From Nitrobacter sp039808345 (GTDB taxonomy: Bacteria > Pseudomonadota > Alphaproteobacteria > Rhizobiales > Xanthobacteraceae), in the NCBI RefSeq assembly GCF_047824785.1, contig NZ_CP181167.1, positions 3,782,001-3,846,000 of the forward strand: a stretch of 64,000 bases of DNA, read 5' to 3'. Positions 1 through 8,862 of this stretch are shown here, piece by piece (position 1 is the stretch's first letter; each line of letters begins with the position of its first letter). Made by a program: the position numbers and the translations under genes. The notes under the pieces are model-generated. The model was given only the letters and a program-made list of their open reading frames with translations. It searched no databases and was not told the origin of the DNA.

Positions 1-595
1 GCTCATGCGCCGCGGTCGGGATCAGCACCTTGCCGCCCATGTGGCCGCACTTCTTTTCCGATGCGAGCTGATCCTCGAAGTGGACGCCCGCCGCGCCCGC
101 CTCGATATAGGCCTTCATGATCTCGAACGCGTTGAGCGGTCCGCCGAAACCCGCTTCAGCGTCAGCGACGATCGGCACGAACCAGTCGATCCTCGCCCCA
201 CCCTCGGCGTGCTCGATCTGGTCGGCGCGCTGAAAGGTCCGGTTGATGCGGCGGCAGAGTTCAGGGCCGGCGTTGGCCGGATAGAGGCTCTGGTCCGGAT
301 ACATCGCACCCGCGGTGTTGGCGTCGGCGGCGACCTGCCAGCCGGAGAGATAGATCGCGGGCAGACCGGCGCGCGCCTGCTGCATCGCCTGATTGCCGGT
401 AACGGCGCCAAGCGAATTCACGTAAGGCATTTCGTTGAGTTGCTTCCACAGCCGGTTCGCGCCCCTCTCGGCCAGGGTGTACTCGATCGCGACCGAGCCG
501 CGCAGCCGTTCCACGTCCTCCGGAGCATAGGGACGGCTGATCCCCTCAAACCGGCCCTTGGGGGCGGGAACGATCTGCTCAAAGGTCCTGGTCAT
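1..595 (-). CDS. aceA: isocitrate lyase, 3' part cut by window edge
   Basis: Isocitrate lyase cleaves isocitrate to glyoxylate and succinate, the first step of the glyoxylate shunt needed for growth on acetate or fatty acids. Reading leftward from an ATG at 595, 198 codons are open to the window edge. The translation starts MTRTFEQIVPAPKGRFEGIS and contains SGWQVAADAN, VPIVADAEAGFGGPLNAFE and the active-site loop KKCGHMGGKVL with the catalytic Cys; all are diagnostic of the family. Roughly the N-terminal third to half of the enzyme is visible. It is transcribed divergently from the XRE-type regulator at 752, and sits near beta-oxidation genes, which fits use of acetyl-CoA. No frame disruption is seen. 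Confidence 0.96.
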   Translation of the reverse strand, partial: MTRTFEQIVPAPKGRFEGISRPYAPEDVERLRGSVAIEYTLAERGANRLWKQLNEMPYVNSLGAVTGNQAMQQARAGLPAIYLSGWQVAADANTAGAMYPDQSLYPANAGPELCRRINRTFQRADQIEHAEGGARIDWFVPIVADAEAGFGGPLNAFEIMKAYIEAGAAGVHFEDQLASEKKCGHMGGKVLIPTAAHE

Positions 596-751
596 CCCTA
601 TCTCCAGTTCACATTCATGACATTGCATTGCAAGATACCTGGATAGATAAACGCCAGTTCAGACCTTTAGTATAGATACCTTGATTTCAAATGGTGATGT
701 CATGTAACATACTTATTTGTCTTGTATGTCATTTTGTAAAAACTGTCATAG
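596..751. promoter_or_regulatory. divergent aceA / regulator promoter region
   Basis: This 156-base, comparatively AT-rich gap separates isocitrate lyase from its divergent XRE-type regulator. An 11-base perfect palindrome TTGCATTGCAA lies at 623-633, close to the aceA start. A repeated ATGTCAT word occurs twice near the regulator start (about 697-703 and 725-731). RamB/ScfR-type regulators are known to bind short near-palindromic sites in front of glyoxylate-cycle genes, so the palindrome is a plausible operator. This is inferred from position only. Confidence 0.45.
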
Positions 752-2215
752 ATGAGCCCCGGAATGGTCACCGACCCAGGCAAGAAACTCTTCGTCGGCC
801 CGCGATTTCGCCGTGTCCGCCAGCAGCTCGGGCTCTCGCAGACCCAATTCGCGGAAGGGCTCGGAATTTCCCCGAGCTACGTCAACCTGATCGAGCGCAA
901 CCAGCGCCCGGTCACCGCGCAGATCCTTCTCCGCCTCGCGGAGACCTACGATCTCGACCTGCGCGACCTCGCCACCGCCGACGAGGACCGCTTCTTCGCA
1001 GAGTTGAACGAGGTCTTTTCCGATCCCTTGTTTCGCCAGATCGACATCCCCAAGCAGGAGCTACGCGATCTGGCTGAGCTCTGCCCGGGCGTGACCCATG
1101 CGTTGCAGCGCCTCTACGCCGCCTACGCCGAGGCGAGGCGAGGCGAAACGCTGGCGGCGGCGCAGTTCGCCGGCCGCGACGACAGCACGGGCGGGCGCTT
1201 CGAGGCCGATCCGATCGAGCGGGTTCGCGACCTGATCGAAACCAACCGCAATTATTTCCCGGAGCTTGAGCAGGCCGCGGAAGCGCTGCGCGATGAAATC
1301 GACGTTCCCGCACAGGACCTGTTCGCGGCGCTGGGCGCGCGGCTGCGGGAAAAACATTCGATCCAGACCCGCATCATGCCGGTTGATATCATGCGCGAAA
1401 CGCTGCGCCGCTTCGACCGCCACCGCCGCCAGCTCCTGATCTCCGAACTCGTGGACGGCCCCGGGCGCGCCTTCCAGCTCGCATTCCAGATCGCGCTCGC
1501 CGACTGCACAGCCGCTTTTGATGCGATCATCACGCGCGCCGGCGCGCTCGACGACACCTCGCGCCGGCTTTACCGCATCACGCTCGCGAACTACTTCGCA
1601 GGCTGCGCGCTGATGCCTTATCAGCCCTTCCTCGCCGCGGCGGAATCGCTCGGCTACGACATCCATGTGCTGGCGCAACGCTTCAGCACCGGATTCGAGC
1701 AGGTGTGCCACCGCCTGACCACGCTGCAGCGGCCGAACGCGCGAGGCGTGCCGTTCTTCATGCTGCGCGTCGACAATGCCGGCAATGTCTCCAAGCGATT
1801 TTCATCCGGCACGTTTCCGTTCTCGAAGTTCGGCGGCACCTGTCCGCTGTGGAACGTCCACTCCACGTTCGACACGCCGGATCGCCTGTTGAAGCAGGTG
1901 ATCGAGTTGCCGGACGGCACCCGCTACTTCTCGATCGCACAGATGGTGCGCCGGCCGGTCGCGCCGCATCCGCTGGCGCAGCCTCGCTTCGCTATCGGCC
2001 TGGGCTGCGAAATCCGCCACGCCGCAAGGCTTGTCTATGCTTCCGGGATGAACCTGGACAATGCCGAGGGCACGCCGATCGGCATCAACTGCCGTCTCTG
2101 CGAGCGCGAAAACTGCGCCCAGCGGGCCGATCCCCCGCTCACGCGCACGCTGATCCTGGACGAAAACACCCGCCGCATGACAAGCTTTGCGTTTTCGAAT
2201 GCGCGGGAGGTGTGA
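752..2215 (+). CDS. ScfR/RamB-type XRE transcriptional regulator
   Basis: 487-residue DNA-binding regulator of the short-chain fatty acid / glyoxylate type. Residues about 16-70 form an XRE helix-turn-helix (LGLSQTQFAEGLGISPSYVN, then NQRPVTAQILLRLAE). A long middle part resembles the IrrE-like/DUF2083 region. The C-terminus has a cysteine cluster (GINCRLCERENCAQRADPP) typical of this family, possibly metal- or cluster-binding. It is divergent from isocitrate lyase, as RamB-like regulators often are, so control of aceA in response to an acyl-CoA or acetate signal is likely. Two in-frame ATGs exist, at 752 and 764. The second has a GGA just upstream and may be the real start. Confidence 0.88.
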   Translation: MSPGMVTDPGKKLFVGPRFRRVRQQLGLSQTQFAEGLGISPSYVNLIERNQRPVTAQILLRLAETYDLDLRDLATADEDRFFAELNEVFSDPLFRQIDIPKQELRDLAELCPGVTHALQRLYAAYAEARRGETLAAAQFAGRDDSTGGRFEADPIERVRDLIETNRNYFPELEQAAEALRDEIDVPAQDLFAALGARLREKHSIQTRIMPVDIMRETLRRFDRHRRQLLISELVDGPGRAFQLAFQIALADCTAAFDAIITRAGALDDTSRRLYRITLANYFAGCALMPYQPFLAAAESLGYDIHVLAQRFSTGFEQVCHRLTTLQRPNARGVPFFMLRVDNAGNVSKRFSSGTFPFSKFGGTCPLWNVHSTFDTPDRLLKQVIELPDGTRYFSIAQMVRRPVAPHPLAQPRFAIGLGCEIRHAARLVYASGMNLDNAEGTPIGINCRLCERENCAQRADPPLTRTLILDENTRRMTSFAFSNAREV

Positions 2216-2351
2216 GAATGCGAATCACGTTCCGTGCAGAGCGCCGCACCCGGCCTTGCTCCGCTGAAGCGGGCTCGACGTAGGGGTTCTCTTCGTGTCC
2301 GTGTGATCGCTTCCGGCTCCGCGCGCCTTTTGGATGATCTTGAAGCGATGC

Positions 2352-3890
2352 TCATGGCCGCGCTTCGGCTTTCCTCAGGCGACCAGCCTCCGTCTGTTTC
2401 ACGAACCATGCCTCAAGCGCGGCTATGTCGGCCGCCGACATTCGCAAGCCGAGCTTGGAGCGTCGCCAGATGACATCCTCCGCGGTGCACGCCCATTCGT
2501 CGGACATGAGATAGCGGACCTCGCGTTCCGTGAGCGTGGCCCCGAAATCGCGGCCCAGATCCGTCATTGTTTTCGCCATCCTCAGCATCCTGGCGGCGCG
2601 GGTGCCATAGGCGCGCGCCAGACGGCGCGCGTGCCCCTCCGTCAGAAAAGGATAGCCGCGCAGCAGATCGGCAGCGATCCCCTCAACCGCTGAGACCTCC
2701 ATGTCTCCGCCGGGCAGCGCCGCCTTAGCCGTCCAGCCCTCGCGCGCCTTTGTCCCCTTCAGATAGGGAGACAACTTTTTCAGCGCCTCCTCGGCCAGCC
2801 GGCGATAGGTCGTGATCTTGCCGCCATAGACCGACAGCAGCGGCGCGCCGCCGGGGGTGTCGAGTTCGAGGACGTATTCACGGGTGGCGGCCTTGGCCTC
2901 GCTGGCGCCGTCATCATAGAGCGGGCGCACCCCCGCATAGGACCAGACCACATCAGGTGGCGCGACCTGTTTCGCCAGATACTCGCTGACCGACGCGCAG
3001 AGATAGGCGATTTCCTCGTCCGAGGCCTTCACCCCGGCGGGATCCCCCTCATAGTCGCGATCCGTAGTACCTATCAGGGTGAAATCATCCTGATAGGGAA
3101 TGACGAACACGATCCGGCCGTCGCTGTTCTGGAAGATGTAGGCGCGATCGTGATCGTAGAGTTTTCCGACCACGATATGCGACCCCTGCACCAGCCGCAC
3201 CCGCGCACGGCTGTTGACGCCGGCTCCCAGCCGCAGCACCTGCTCAACCCATGGCCCGCCCGCGTTGACCAGCGCCCGCGCGGCGATTGCGCCGCGTTCG
3301 CCGCTGAGCGTATCCTCCACCGTGACGTGCCAGAGTCCGTCGGACAAGCGGGTCTCGACCACGCGCGCCCGGGTCCGGATATCGGCTCCGCGATCGGCCG
3401 CATCCCGCGCGGTCAGAATGACGAGACGGGCATCGTCGACCACGCAGTCGGAATATTCGAAACCCTTACGGTAGCGGCCGGGACTCAGCGGCTTTCCGAC
3501 TTTATCGCGCGCAAGGTCAACCGAGCACGTCGGCGGCAACAGCTTGCGGCCGCCGATATGATCGTAAAGGAAGAGACCGAGCCGCAGCAGCCATGCCGGC
3601 CTCAGGCCGGCGTGATGGGGCAGCACGAAGCGCGCCGGATGAATGATGTGAGGCGCGATCCGCCAGAGAATCTCGCGCTCGATCAGGGCCTCGCGAACCA
3701 GGCGGAACTCGTAATATTCCAGATAACGCAGTCCACCATGCACCAGCTTGGTCGATCCCGACGAGGTGCCGCTGGCAAGGTCGTTCATTTCACACAGGAC
3801 GACCGAGTTGCCCCGTCCGGCCGCGTCGCGCGCGATCCCGCAGCCGTTGATGCCGCCGCCGATGATAGCGAGGTCGTAAACCTGACCCAC
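2352..3890 (-). CDS. glpD: aerobic glycerol-3-phosphate dehydrogenase (FAD)
   Basis: Membrane-associated flavoenzyme oxidising glycerol-3-phosphate to dihydroxyacetone phosphate and feeding electrons to quinone. The N-terminal FAD dinucleotide fold is clear (YDLAIIGGGINGCGIARDAA), followed by SSGSTKLVHGGLRYLE and the DYEGDPAG region typical of GlpD. The C-terminal domain carries the family's conserved VRYLMSDEWACTAEDVIWRR. The frame is open back to 3932, but that part lies in a dispersed repeat. A GTG at 3890 preceded by GGAGGAGGG at ideal spacing is the best start, giving 512 residues, the usual family length. No glycerol kinase or transporter gene is adjacent. Confidence 0.95.
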   Translation of the reverse strand: MGQVYDLAIIGGGINGCGIARDAAGRGNSVVLCEMNDLASGTSSGSTKLVHGGLRYLEYYEFRLVREALIEREILWRIAPHIIHPARFVLPHHAGLRPAWLLRLGLFLYDHIGGRKLLPPTCSVDLARDKVGKPLSPGRYRKGFEYSDCVVDDARLVILTARDAADRGADIRTRARVVETRLSDGLWHVTVEDTLSGERGAIAARALVNAGGPWVEQVLRLGAGVNSRARVRLVQGSHIVVGKLYDHDRAYIFQNSDGRIVFVIPYQDDFTLIGTTDRDYEGDPAGVKASDEEIAYLCASVSEYLAKQVAPPDVVWSYAGVRPLYDDGASEAKAATREYVLELDTPGGAPLLSVYGGKITTYRRLAEEALKKLSPYLKGTKAREGWTAKAALPGGDMEVSAVEGIAADLLRGYPFLTEGHARRLARAYGTRAARMLRMAKTMTDLGRDFGATLTEREVRYLMSDEWACTAEDVIWRRSKLGLRMSAADIAALEAWFVKQTEAGRLRKAEARP

Positions 3891-3913
3891 GGGCGCGCCC
3901 TCCTCCATCATCC

Positions 3914-4019
3914 TAGAGCGGCGGCCGGTCAAATGAAATCAGTGCCGCCGCTCCAGTTAATTGATTGAGCATCGGATTTATCCCGAAACCGGTACCTACT
4001 TTCGGGTCCGATGCTCTAG
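3914..4019. repeat. dispersed mosaic repeat, type A
   Basis: Intergenic element bounded by TAGAGC at the left and GCTCTAG at the right. The left half is an inverted repeat (GAGCGGCGGCC...GCCGCCGCTC). The right half is a second inverted repeat (GAGCATCGGAT...TCCGATGCTC). Other copies are at 4736-4841, 38690-38792 and, half-length and inverted, at 35003-35066. It abuts the 5' end of glpD. Confidence 0.9.
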
Positions 4020-4198
4020 CGACATGCGAGCGTCATCGAACCGGTGCCCGGCCGACGACGATCGCTTCGATTGCGAGGATGGCGACAATCGTCAGGGCGA
4101 CAGCCGAGGGCGCGCGGGACATCCCCACGCCGGACACGCCATGGTGATGATGTTTGACGAAGCGGTCAACGCAGTTTCTGCGCCGGCCTATGCTCCCA

Positions 4199-4435
4199 TC
4201 AGAAAGGAAGCTTCGGCAGAGCGCGCCGCAGCGATTTCACGAACTCGGGACAGGCGGGTTTCTTGGACAACGCGCGATCCTTCGCCGCGCGCTCCGCGTC
4301 ACGGGCGCTTCGAAACAACCTGCCGTCGAGGGAGCTGAACCGCTGCGAGGCCGAAAAGAAGCGAAACCCGGCGCGATCGCGCACCACGATGCCCGCGGAC
4401 TCTGAACCGACTTCGATGATGTAGCTTTTCGACAT
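4199..4435 (-). CDS. small hypothetical protein
   Basis: 78-residue soluble protein starting MSKSYIIEVGSESAGIVVRD; function not recognised. The ATG at 4435 has GAGTGGG just upstream. The frame is open further upstream, but without a better start. The centre (FRFFSASQRFSSLDGRLFRS) and the basic Ala/Lys-rich C-terminal half (ARDAERAAKDRALSKK) give it the look of the small conserved alphaproteobacterial proteins that often lie alone between metabolic genes. No membrane segment and no cysteine pair is seen. It is flanked by type A repeats on both sides. Confidence 0.65.
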   Translation of the reverse strand: MSKSYIIEVGSESAGIVVRDRAGFRFFSASQRFSSLDGRLFRSARDAERAAKDRALSKKPACPEFVKSLRRALPKLPF

Positions 4436-4735
4436 GTCCCACTCGCATTTTTTCGGCCTCAAGGCCGCGCCGATAACGGGCAACTGGGTGAAACGTTCCC
4501 TGTCGTTCAGGCTGTGATATGAGCATGATTCTGGCGAATACAACCTGGAATATGTCTAGAGTCCGCACCCGCTCCACGGAACCGTTGACAGGCACCATGT
4601 TTTTGATTTTTCGTGCATTCTTCAGGCGAACCGGTTCTTTATCCCGGAGCCGGGCGTGAGAGAATATTTCGTTCAAAACGCGGCAGGCTGATGGCAGGTT
4701 GTACTTCGTGGCGGCAAGCCATGGCCAGGCCGACC
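4436..4735. other. intergenic stretch without recognised gene
   Basis: 300 bases between the 78-residue protein and the next type A repeat. Open frames here are short and lack a convincing ribosome binding site. No RNA gene or strong hairpin was seen. Confidence 0.5.
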
Positions 4736-4841
4736 TAGAGCGGCGGCCGATCAAATGGAATCAGCGCCGCCGCTCCAGCTAATTGATTGAGCATCGGATT
4801 TACCCCAAAATCGGTTCCCACTTTCGGGTCCGATGCTCTAG
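4736..4841. repeat. dispersed mosaic repeat, type A
   Basis: Second near-complete copy of the type A element, with the same two inverted-repeat halves and TAGAGC / GCTCTAG ends as the copy at 3914-4019. A few substitutions are visible. It lies downstream of the thioesterase gene. Confidence 0.9.
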
Positions 4842-4869
4842 AATGAACGAATCGAAAACGCCGGTTCGA

Positions 4870-5319
4870 CTACGCCGGATTCGGCAGGCCGGTCTGGTGG
4901 ATTTCCCGTGGCCGGCCGTTATCGTCGATCGCGACGTAAGTGAATTTGCCGTCGGTGACGAGGATAGACTGCTTCTCCTTGCGGCGCATCACCCAGGCTT
5001 CCAGATGCACCGCGATCGAGGTTCTGCCGACACGGATCAGCGTGGCATGAACGGAGACCAGATCCCCGACATAGACCGGCTTGCGGAAATTCATGGCTTC
5101 AATGGCCACGGTCACGGTACGGGACTTCGCAAGCTTGGAGGCGAACACGCCGCCGCCGATGTCCATCTGGCTCAACAGCCAGCCGCCGAAAATGTCGCCG
5201 TTCTGATTGGTGTCGGCGGGCATCGCCAGCGTGCGGATGCAGAGCTCGCCGAGCGGCGCGGCATCAGCGATCGGCCGCGCGTGAACGGCTGTCGGGTCGG
5301 TCATGGCTGGGTCTGTCAT
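4870..5319 (-). CDS. hotdog-fold acyl-CoA thioesterase (YciA-like)
   Basis: About 149-residue cytosolic thioesterase that hydrolyses acyl-CoAs to free acid and CoA. The single hotdog domain shows the family pattern: MPADTNQNGDIFGGWLLSQM with the catalytic Asp/Asn region, then VTVAIEAMNFRKPVYVGDLV, then GRTSIAVHLEAWV. The first plausible ATG is at 5319, with another at 5304; the frame extends to 5430 but the extra part lies in repeat-like sequence. It is downstream of the beta-oxidation operon in the same direction, separated by a large palindrome, so it probably has separate expression but a related role in acyl-CoA turnover. Confidence 0.9.
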   Translation of the reverse strand: MTDPAMTDPTAVHARPIADAAPLGELCIRTLAMPADTNQNGDIFGGWLLSQMDIGGGVFASKLAKSRTVTVAIEAMNFRKPVYVGDLVSVHATLIRVGRTSIAVHLEAWVMRRKEKQSILVTDGKFTYVAIDDNGRPREIHQTGLPNPA

Positions 5320-5353
5320 CCGTTGATCTGAAACAAGCTCACGCGGCGTCTCA

Positions 5354-5480
5354 CTAGAGCGGGAAGAGAAGTGAGGTGAAGTGCGGTTTTCCGCCCGCAT
5401 CCCGCGTCTCAAAATACTGGAATCGATCACGTTGACGGTTTTGGATCGAATCGATCCAAAACCATCGTGATCCGGTCGTC
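5354..5480. repeat. repeat-like element with long palindrome
   Basis: Begins TAGAGC and contains a gapped inverted repeat at 5425-5472. A 27-base perfect core (5437-5463, arms GGTTTTGGATCGA and TCGATCCAAAACC) is enclosed by GATCACG...CGTGATC. It lies exactly between the stop of the FadB-like gene and the thioesterase. It may act as a terminator or RNA-stabilising hairpin. There is no T-run, so a simple rho-independent terminator is not shown. Confidence 0.6.
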
Positions 5481-7571
5481 TTACTTGAATGACTCCCAGC
5501 CGGGGTCCGGCGCAAAGCGAGCGCCGAACTTCTCCGCGAGCCCGCGCAAATTGGCGGCGACATTCTCAGCACCCCTGGTCCGCGCATATTTCAGCGGACC
5601 GCCGCGGAACGGAGCGTAGCCGGTGCCGAAGATCATCGCGCCGTCGACCAGGTCGGGATCATCGACGATGCCTTCGCGCAGGCACGCGACGCAAACGTTC
5701 GATATCGGCAGCATCAGGCGGTCGATGATTTCGGGCTGAACCTGCACATCCCCGGCTTCGCCCTTTTCGGCCTTGCCGTTGCGCCAGTCATAAAAGCCCT
5801 TGCCGGTCTTGCGGCCAAGCTCCCCCTTCGCAACCTTCTCACGCAGCCAGTCCGGCGGTTGCGGAAGGGCGTCGCCGAACTTCGAACGCAATTCGTCGCC
5901 GACGGCGAGGCAGATATCCAGCCCCACCTGGTCGGCAAGCTCGATCGGTCCCATCGGCATGCCGAATTTCTCCGCCGCCGCATCGATCGCGGTCTTGTCG
6001 ATCTTCTCGTCCAGCATGACCATGGCTTCGAGCATGTACGGCGTCAGCGCGCGGTTGACGAGGAAGCCCGACGCGCTCTGCACCGGCAGCGGCAGCCGGT
6101 CTATCGCCCCGACGAACGCCATGGCCTGTTCCAGCACCTGCGGGTCGGCGGCATCATGGCTGACCACCTCGACCAGTTGCAGCCGCGAGACCGGATTGAA
6201 GAAGTGCAGGCCCACCAGACGCTCAGGGCGTTGCAACGTCGCGCGCAGCTCCTGGAGCGGAATGCTCGAAGTGTTGGTGGCGAGAATCGCGCCCGGCTTC
6301 ATCCTTGGCTCGATCGCGGCATAGACCTTCTGCTTCAGTTCGAGCTTTTCGGACACCGCCTCGATGATCAGATCCGCCTGGCGCACGCCGTCGCCGCTCA
6401 GGTCGGGCATCAACCGGTCAAGCCTGTCGCGGATAGCGGTCCGCTTGCGGACGATCTTGCCGTAAAGACCGGCCGCGCGCTTGATCGCGCCGGCGATCGG
6501 TTCCGGCTTCATGTCCGCGAGGGTGACCCGGATATCCTGATGCGCGCACCACGCGGCGATGTCGCCGCCCATGGCGCCGGCGCCGATGACGTGCAGATGC
6601 TTCACCGTGTTGCCGCTGCCCGCGAGCTTCTTCATCTGCTCGCGGAGGAAGAACACCCGGATCAGGTTCTGCGCCGTCGACGTCACCATCAACTCGGCAA
6701 AGGATCGCTTCTCGGCCGCCAGCATCGCGGCCTTGCTGCCGCCGTGCTTTTCCCAGAGATCGATCAGCGCGTAGGGAGCCGGGTAATGCTCCTGCGGGGC
6801 CGCCTTCGCGGCCTCACGGCGCATTCGCGTGCCGAGAAAGCCGCGAACGGGACCTAGATTCAGCAGACCGTTGAGCACGCTCGGCCGGCCACGCTTCAGC
6901 CGGCCGGCCACCGCATCCTTCACCGCGTTGCGAACGTGGCGCTCCTGCGTCACGGCATCGACGAGCCCGAGCGATTTCGCTTTCCGCGCGTCGATGGTCT
7001 TGCCGGTCAGCATCAGCGTCATCGCCTGCATCGGGTTGACCAGCCGGGTAAAGCGCACCGTGCCGCCGAGGCCGGGATGCAGACCGAGCATCACTTCGGG
7101 GAAACCGAACCGCGCATTGTCGATGGCGATCCGGGTCCGGCACGCCAGCGCTACCTCGAGCCCACCGCCGAGGCAGAAGCCGTGGATCACGGCGATGGTC
7201 GGAATCTTCAGCGCCTCCAGCCGGCTGATAATACCGTCAGCGCGGCCAAGCGTGGTCTCGACTTCACTTGGATCGGTGGCGCCGCGAAATTCGTTCACAT
7301 CGGCGCCTGCGATGAAGCCGGACGTCTTGGCCGATCGGAGCACGACGCCGGCGGGCGGCTGGTTTTCCAGCGCGGTGACGATTGCGCCAAACTCCTCCAT
7401 CACCTCCGACGCCAGCGTGTTGGCGCTGGAATCCTTGCGATCAAACAGAACCCAGGCCACGCCATCGCTGTCACGGGTCAGCTTGAAATGGCGATAGGGG
7501 CCGCTTGCATCGGGTTTCGGCCCGAGTTCCAGCACGCGATCCTGAAGAACGTCCAATACTTTTGAATTCAT
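5481..7571 (-). CDS. FadB/FadJ-like trifunctional beta-oxidation protein
   Basis: 696-residue fusion enzyme combining enoyl-CoA hydratase and 3-hydroxyacyl-CoA dehydrogenase, two successive steps of fatty-acid beta-oxidation. The N-terminal crotonase domain has IAGADVNEF and FCLGGGLEVALACRTRIA and, further on, FPEVMLGLHPGLGGT. The dehydrogenase Rossmann motif is VIGAGAMGGDIAAW, followed by ILATNTSSIPL and VGLHFFNPV. The C-terminal dehydrogenase domains include GKGFYDW. ATG at 7571 has GAGGG upstream. It is the last gene of a three-gene operon, 7 bases after the thiolase stop, so the two gene products probably form the FadBA-type complex. Confidence 0.95.
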   Translation of the reverse strand: MNSKVLDVLQDRVLELGPKPDASGPYRHFKLTRDSDGVAWVLFDRKDSSANTLASEVMEEFGAIVTALENQPPAGVVLRSAKTSGFIAGADVNEFRGATDPSEVETTLGRADGIISRLEALKIPTIAVIHGFCLGGGLEVALACRTRIAIDNARFGFPEVMLGLHPGLGGTVRFTRLVNPMQAMTLMLTGKTIDARKAKSLGLVDAVTQERHVRNAVKDAVAGRLKRGRPSVLNGLLNLGPVRGFLGTRMRREAAKAAPQEHYPAPYALIDLWEKHGGSKAAMLAAEKRSFAELMVTSTAQNLIRVFFLREQMKKLAGSGNTVKHLHVIGAGAMGGDIAAWCAHQDIRVTLADMKPEPIAGAIKRAAGLYGKIVRKRTAIRDRLDRLMPDLSGDGVRQADLIIEAVSEKLELKQKVYAAIEPRMKPGAILATNTSSIPLQELRATLQRPERLVGLHFFNPVSRLQLVEVVSHDAADPQVLEQAMAFVGAIDRLPLPVQSASGFLVNRALTPYMLEAMVMLDEKIDKTAIDAAAEKFGMPMGPIELADQVGLDICLAVGDELRSKFGDALPQPPDWLREKVAKGELGRKTGKGFYDWRNGKAEKGEAGDVQVQPEIIDRLMLPISNVCVACLREGIVDDPDLVDGAMIFGTGYAPFRGGPLKYARTRGAENVAANLRGLAEKFGARFAPDPGWESFK

Positions 7572-7578
7572 GACGCCC

Positions 7579-8862
7579 TCATACCATCTCGACCAGCATG
7601 GCGCCGCCCAGCCCGCCGCCGATGCACTCGGTGGCAATCCCGCGCCTGGTGCCGAGCCGCTTCATGGCATTGACAAGGTGCAGCACGATGCGGTTGCCCG
7701 ACGTGCCGACGGGGTGACCGAGGCTGACCGCGCCGCCATCGACATTGAGTCTGGCGCGATCGATCGCGCCGGCGGCCCCTTCGAGCCCGAGTACCTCGCG
7801 GCAGAATTTTTCATCCTCCCACGCGGCGAGGCAGCCGAGCACCTGCGTCGCGAATGCTTCATTGAGCTCCCAGGTCTCGATATCCTGCAGCGACAGCTTG
7901 TTGCGCTTCAACAGTTCGGTCGCCGACAGCACCGGCCCCAGCCCCATGACAGAGGGATCGAGCCCCGACCACTGACTGTCGATGATCATCGCCTTCGGCT
8001 CAAGGCCGTGTTTGATGACGGCGTCTTCTGATGCGAGAATCGTCCAGCAGGCGCCGTCGGTGATCTGCGACGAATTGCCGGCGGTGACCTGGCCCCACGG
8101 CCGCTCGAACACCGGCTTCAGCTTCGCCAGCGATTCCATCGAGGAATCAGGTCGTACGCCGTCGTCGTGATCGTAGAATCTGCCATCGCGAGCGAAAGCG
8201 GTTTCCAACTCACCTTTCAACCAGCCTTCGGCCTGCGCCTTCGCCAGACGCTTGTGGCTCTCGACGGCGTAGGCGTCGGACTGCTGCCGCGTGATGCCGA
8301 AAAGATGGCCGACCACTTCGGCGGTCTGGCCCATGTTGAGTTCGGTGATCGGGTCGGTCAGTCCGCGCTCAAGTCCGATGACCGGCTTGAAGTAGGGCGG
8401 CCGCGCCCTGGCGATCGCCTTTACTTTCTCGACTATGCCCTTGGCGGCTGCGACGCCGGCGAACCAGCGCACGCCCTGCTGCGGCCACACCAGCGGCGCA
8501 TGGCTCAGCGCCTCCGCGCCGCCGGTCAGAATCAGGTTGGCGTCGCCGTCGCGGATGTATCGGTAGCCGGTGTCCATCGACTGCATGCCAGAGCCGCAGT
8601 TGATCTGCACCGTGAACGCCACCATCGCCTCGCCCATGCCCAGCCGCAATGCGGCGACGCGGGCCGGATTCATCTCATCGGCGATGACGTTGACGCAACC
8701 GAGGATGACCTGATCGAACGCATCGGGCGCGAACGGCTGGCGCGCCAACAACGGCCGCCCGCATTGCACCGCCAGATCGACCGGCGTGAACGGTCCCGGC
8801 CCGCCGCGCGCCTTCAGGAACGGGGTCCGGCTGCCGTCGATGATATAGACCGGGCGCGCCAT
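7579..8862 (-). CDS. acetyl-CoA acyltransferase (thiolase, FadA/FadI type)
   Basis: 427-residue thiolase releasing acetyl-CoA from 3-ketoacyl-CoA, the last beta-oxidation step. The acyl-carrying cysteine lies in VQINCGSGMQSMDTGY. The catalytic His region is GGAVSLGHPVGTSGNRI and the second active-site Cys lies in GIATECIGGGLGG. WELNEAFATQVL is the usual NEAFA motif. The start codon overlaps the stop of the upstream acyl-CoA dehydrogenase by one base (TGATG), and the FadB-like gene follows after 7 bases, so translation is probably coupled. Length is normal. Confidence 0.95.
   Translation of the reverse strand: MARPVYIIDGSRTPFLKARGGPGPFTPVDLAVQCGRPLLARQPFAPDAFDQVILGCVNVIADEMNPARVAALRLGMGEAMVAFTVQINCGSGMQSMDTGYRYIRDGDANLILTGGAEALSHAPLVWPQQGVRWFAGVAAAKGIVEKVKAIARARPPYFKPVIGLERGLTDPITELNMGQTAEVVGHLFGITRQQSDAYAVESHKRLAKAQAEGWLKGELETAFARDGRFYDHDDGVRPDSSMESLAKLKPVFERPWGQVTAGNSSQITDGACWTILASEDAVIKHGLEPKAMIIDSQWSGLDPSVMGLGPVLSATELLKRNKLSLQDIETWELNEAFATQVLGCLAAWEDEKFCREVLGLEGAAGAIDRARLNVDGGAVSLGHPVGTSGNRIVLHLVNAMKRLGTRRGIATECIGGGLGGAMLVEMV

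Noticed and set aside
4020..4198. Possible minus-strand peptide with one membrane segment (SAVALTIVAILAIEAIVVG), ending at 4033
   Set aside because: No ribosome site and only GTG or internal ATG starts; too weak to call, though the hydrophobic stretch is notable.
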